From Pseudoalteromonas sp. S2755 (GTDB taxonomy: Bacteria > Pseudomonadota > Gammaproteobacteria > Enterobacterales > Alteromonadaceae): a stretch of DNA of 53,702 nt. The notes beneath the pieces were generated by a model. It made no database searches and was not told where the DNA came from. It was given only the letters and a program-made list of their open reading frames with translations. The stretch lies in NCBI RefSeq assembly GCF_005886535.1, contig NZ_PNDS01000002.1, forward strand, positions 1 to 53,702, written 5' to 3'. Positions 51,830 to 53,702 of the stretch are shown here, in pieces. How positions within the stretch are numbered: position 1 is the stretch's first letter; every line of letters starts with the position of its first letter. The translations under genes were made by a program, and so were the position numbers.

Positions 51830-52816
51830 ATGGGAAATCATACGGGAAAAATCATCTCTGGCATTATCGCTGTCATACTTCTGGGTTATGTTATAGCCGT
51901 ATATTGGAGTGTGGAACCAGAACAGTTTGACGTCGTCGCGGCTGCAAAAGCGGATGCGCAGAAAAATGGCAATACATTAGTCACTGGATATGTGACAACA
52001 CATACCTTGATTAAAGTGACAGATACGCTTTTAAATAAGCCTGGTGGTTACTTGTCGAACGACATGATGCCACCGAGCGTAATGATGGATAACATGCCGG
52101 CTTGGGAGTATGGCGTGCTTGAGATGACACGAGATCTTACACTTTCGATGCGTAAAGACTTTAGTCGTTCACAGTCTCAATCGACTGAACACCCAAGTTT
52201 AAAGCTAGCCCAACCACAGTTTAATATCAGTTCAACAGCGTGGATGTGGCCAAGTGCTGAGGGTGAATATCAAAAAGGTAATGACTTGCTGCGTCAGTAT
52301 TTGACGCAAATTTCTGATAACAGTAACCGCGACAGCCAGTTTTATGCGCGTGCGGATAACTTGAGAGCTTGGCTAAAAGAAGCTGAAAAACGCATGGGCA
52401 GCCTAAGCCAAAGGTTAAGCGCAAGCGTAGGGCAAGATAGGTTAAACACCGACTTAGCTGGGGATTCGGCAGCTGATCAAGCAACCATGACGCCAAGCCA
52501 TAATATGGTGAAAACCTCTTGGTGGCAGATTGATGATGTATTTTATGAAGCCAGAGGTGCCACGTGGGCGTTACTGCACTATATGAAAGCAGTAGAGCAT
52601 GACTTTAGACCTGTGCTTGAAAAGAAAAATGCACTTGTCAGCCTACAGCAGATCATCAGAGAGCTAGAGGCGACTCAAGAGACAGTGTGGAGCCCTATGG
52701 TGTTAAACGGCAGTGGCTTTGGCTTGGTAGCGAATCATTCTCTGGTTATGGCAAATTATATTTCGCGAGCCAATGCGGCTCTCATCGAACTTAGTGAACT
52801 TTTAGCGCAAGGATAA
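51830..52816 (+). CDS. DUF2333 family membrane-anchored protein
   Basis: 328 residues. One N-terminal transmembrane helix (about 6-28) precedes a large periplasmic part with the WMWPSAEGEYQKGNDLLRQY and NMVKTSWWQIDDVFYEARGA type segments of DUF2333. The function is unknown. It follows the copper chaperone gene by 17 bases and precedes the barrel gene by 4, so the three may be co-transcribed. Confidence 0.88.
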   Translation: MGNHTGKIISGIIAVILLGYVIAVYWSVEPEQFDVVAAAKADAQKNGNTLVTGYVTTHTLIKVTDTLLNKPGGYLSNDMMPPSVMMDNMPAWEYGVLEMTRDLTLSMRKDFSRSQSQSTEHPSLKLAQPQFNISSTAWMWPSAEGEYQKGNDLLRQYLTQISDNSNRDSQFYARADNLRAWLKEAEKRMGSLSQRLSASVGQDRLNTDLAGDSAADQATMTPSHNMVKTSWWQIDDVFYEARGATWALLHYMKAVEHDFRPVLEKKNALVSLQQIIRELEATQETVWSPMVLNGSGFGLVANHSLVMANYISRANAALIELSELLAQG

Positions 52817-52820
52817 CATC

Positions 52821-53582
52821 ATGAAAAAACACTTTTTAGCAGCGGCATTATCTCTCGCTTGCTTAGCACCTGCTGCACACGCAGACACGGTACTCGGGCT
52901 TTATGTCGGTGCAGAAGGGTGGGATACCGAAACCGAAGGTAGCTTTGCTGAAAAAGGCAATATGCAAAGCTTTAACTTTGACGATGAAACTTTTACGAGT
53001 TTCTATGCTGCACTTGAGCACCCAGTACCGCTAGTACCAAATATCAAGTTACGCTATACCGAGCTTGAGTTAAATGGTCAAACGACGTTAACAGAGTCTT
53101 TTGACTTTGGTGGCCAAGTTTATACGGTAGGTACTGACGCGACAACAAACGCAGATCTAAACCACATCGACTACACATTGTATTACGAAGTACTAGATAA
53201 TGACTTGTTGACGCTAGACTTTGGTGTGAACTTTAAGCAGTTTGACGGTTCTATCATGGTAACTGGTACTGCAAATGGTCAAACACGCACAGAAGAGGTT
53301 GAATTCTCAGGCTTTGTTCCTCTAGGTTATTTGCGCGGTGAAGTGGGTTTACCACTTACAGGGCTAAGTGTTTTTGCCGAAGGCAGCATGCTTGCAATTG
53401 ATGACAGCAAAATCCAAGATTATCAAATTGGTATCGCTTATGAGCTTATCGATAATATGGCTGTTGATGTTGCGGTAAAAGTGGGTTACCGCTCTATGGT
53501 ACTGGAGCTAGATGATATTGACGATATCTACACTGATTTGGATGTCTCAGGCCCATTTGCAGGGGTCCAACTACACTTCTAA
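52821..53582 (+). CDS. TIGR04219-type outer-membrane beta-barrel protein
   Basis: 253 residues with a signal peptide (1-21, ending AAHA). The remainder is a set of alternating beta-strands typical of a small outer-membrane barrel, ending in a C-terminal aromatic (LHF). The VLGLYVGAEGWDTETEGSF start and the YRSMVLELDDIDDIYTDLD end fit the family common in Pseudoalteromonas, Shewanella and Vibrio. The role is unknown. Confidence 0.88.
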   Translation: MKKHFLAAALSLACLAPAAHADTVLGLYVGAEGWDTETEGSFAEKGNMQSFNFDDETFTSFYAALEHPVPLVPNIKLRYTELELNGQTTLTESFDFGGQVYTVGTDATTNADLNHIDYTLYYEVLDNDLLTLDFGVNFKQFDGSIMVTGTANGQTRTEEVEFSGFVPLGYLRGEVGLPLTGLSVFAEGSMLAIDDSKIQDYQIGIAYELIDNMAVDVAVKVGYRSMVLELDDIDDIYTDLDVSGPFAGVQLHF

Positions 53583-53603
53583 GATAGTGTAGTTTACTCT
53601 TTT

Positions 53604-53640
53604 AGCGGCTTGGTACGAGTGATCGACCAAGCCGCTTTTG
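53604..53640 (+). terminator. Terminator after the barrel gene
   Basis: An 11-base-pair stem AGCGGCTTGGT / ACCAAGCCGCT followed by TTTTG. Confidence 0.9.
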
Positions 53641-53702
53641 TTTGGTAAATAACCTGAGGTTTGGATAAGGAATGTTCCAACTCATTGTTGCTAAAGCACA
53701 AC

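Overview
The window reads as a chromosomal segment of a marine gammaproteobacterium, most likely Pseudoalteromonas or a close Alteromonadales relative. This is inferred from protein resemblance and gene order (rpoN-ptsN-rapZ-npr, lpt-kds-mla-murA, degQ/degS-zapE-rplM-rpsI-petABC-sspAB, dolP-diaA-yraN-lpoA-rsmI-rnpB, dusA-psp), from an S46 peptidase, a DUF2333 protein and a TIGR04219-type beta-barrel, and from a prophage resembling Pseudoalteromonas phage PM2. No database search was possible.

Layout. (1) 0.3-8.0 kb, minus strand: nitrogen-PTS, RapZ, HPF and sigma-54, then LPS transport (lptB, lptA, lptC), Kdo synthesis (kdsC, kdsD) and a Ca2+/Na+ exchanger. (2) 8.2-12.9 kb, plus strand: mlaFEDCB phospholipid transport, ibaG and murA. 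(3) 12.9-17.3 kb: periplasmic proteases DegS and DegQ, then ZapG on the minus strand and ZapE on the plus strand. (4) 17.6-22.7 kb: rplM-rpsI, the cytochrome bc1 genes petABC, and sspAB. (5) 22.8-27.6 kb: dolP, diaA, yraN and lpoA on the minus strand; rsmI and the RNase P RNA gene on the plus strand. (6) 28.1-33.1 kb: two large secreted peptidases (S46 and M14). (7) 33.5-34.1 kb: a frameshifted and truncated IS30-family transposase. (8) 34.47-48.79 kb: a prophage of about 14.3 kb inserted in the 5' end of dusA. (9) 48.7-53.6 kb: dusA with a phage-supplied 5' end, a phage-shock cluster behind a sigma-54-like promoter, a copper chaperone, a DUF2333 protein and an outer-membrane barrel.

The prophage is the main point of interest. 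It looks like a tailless, internal-membrane, double-jelly-roll virus of the PM2/Corticoviridae type. It has a 269-residue P2-like major capsid protein, a small A32/P9-type packaging ATPase, a rolling-circle initiator with an HUH motif and a YxxxY tyrosine pair, several tiny single-span membrane proteins, a membrane-anchored lysozyme-like virion protein, a rod-like repeat protein and a probable spike. It also has a tyrosine integrase with arm-type repeats, an XRE repressor with a palindromic operator, a PrtN-like regulator and a DnaQ-like exonuclease. Between attL and the repressor lies a three-gene cassette: a 71-residue peptide with two tandem double-glycine-leader-like halves and two membrane proteins. 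It looks like lysogenic-conversion cargo, possibly a secreted-peptide system that I cannot match to anything known.

The chromosomal parts are ordinary and intact, except for the IS30 remnant, the orphaned 5' fragment of dusA and an unassigned stretch at 27.6-28.06 kb.
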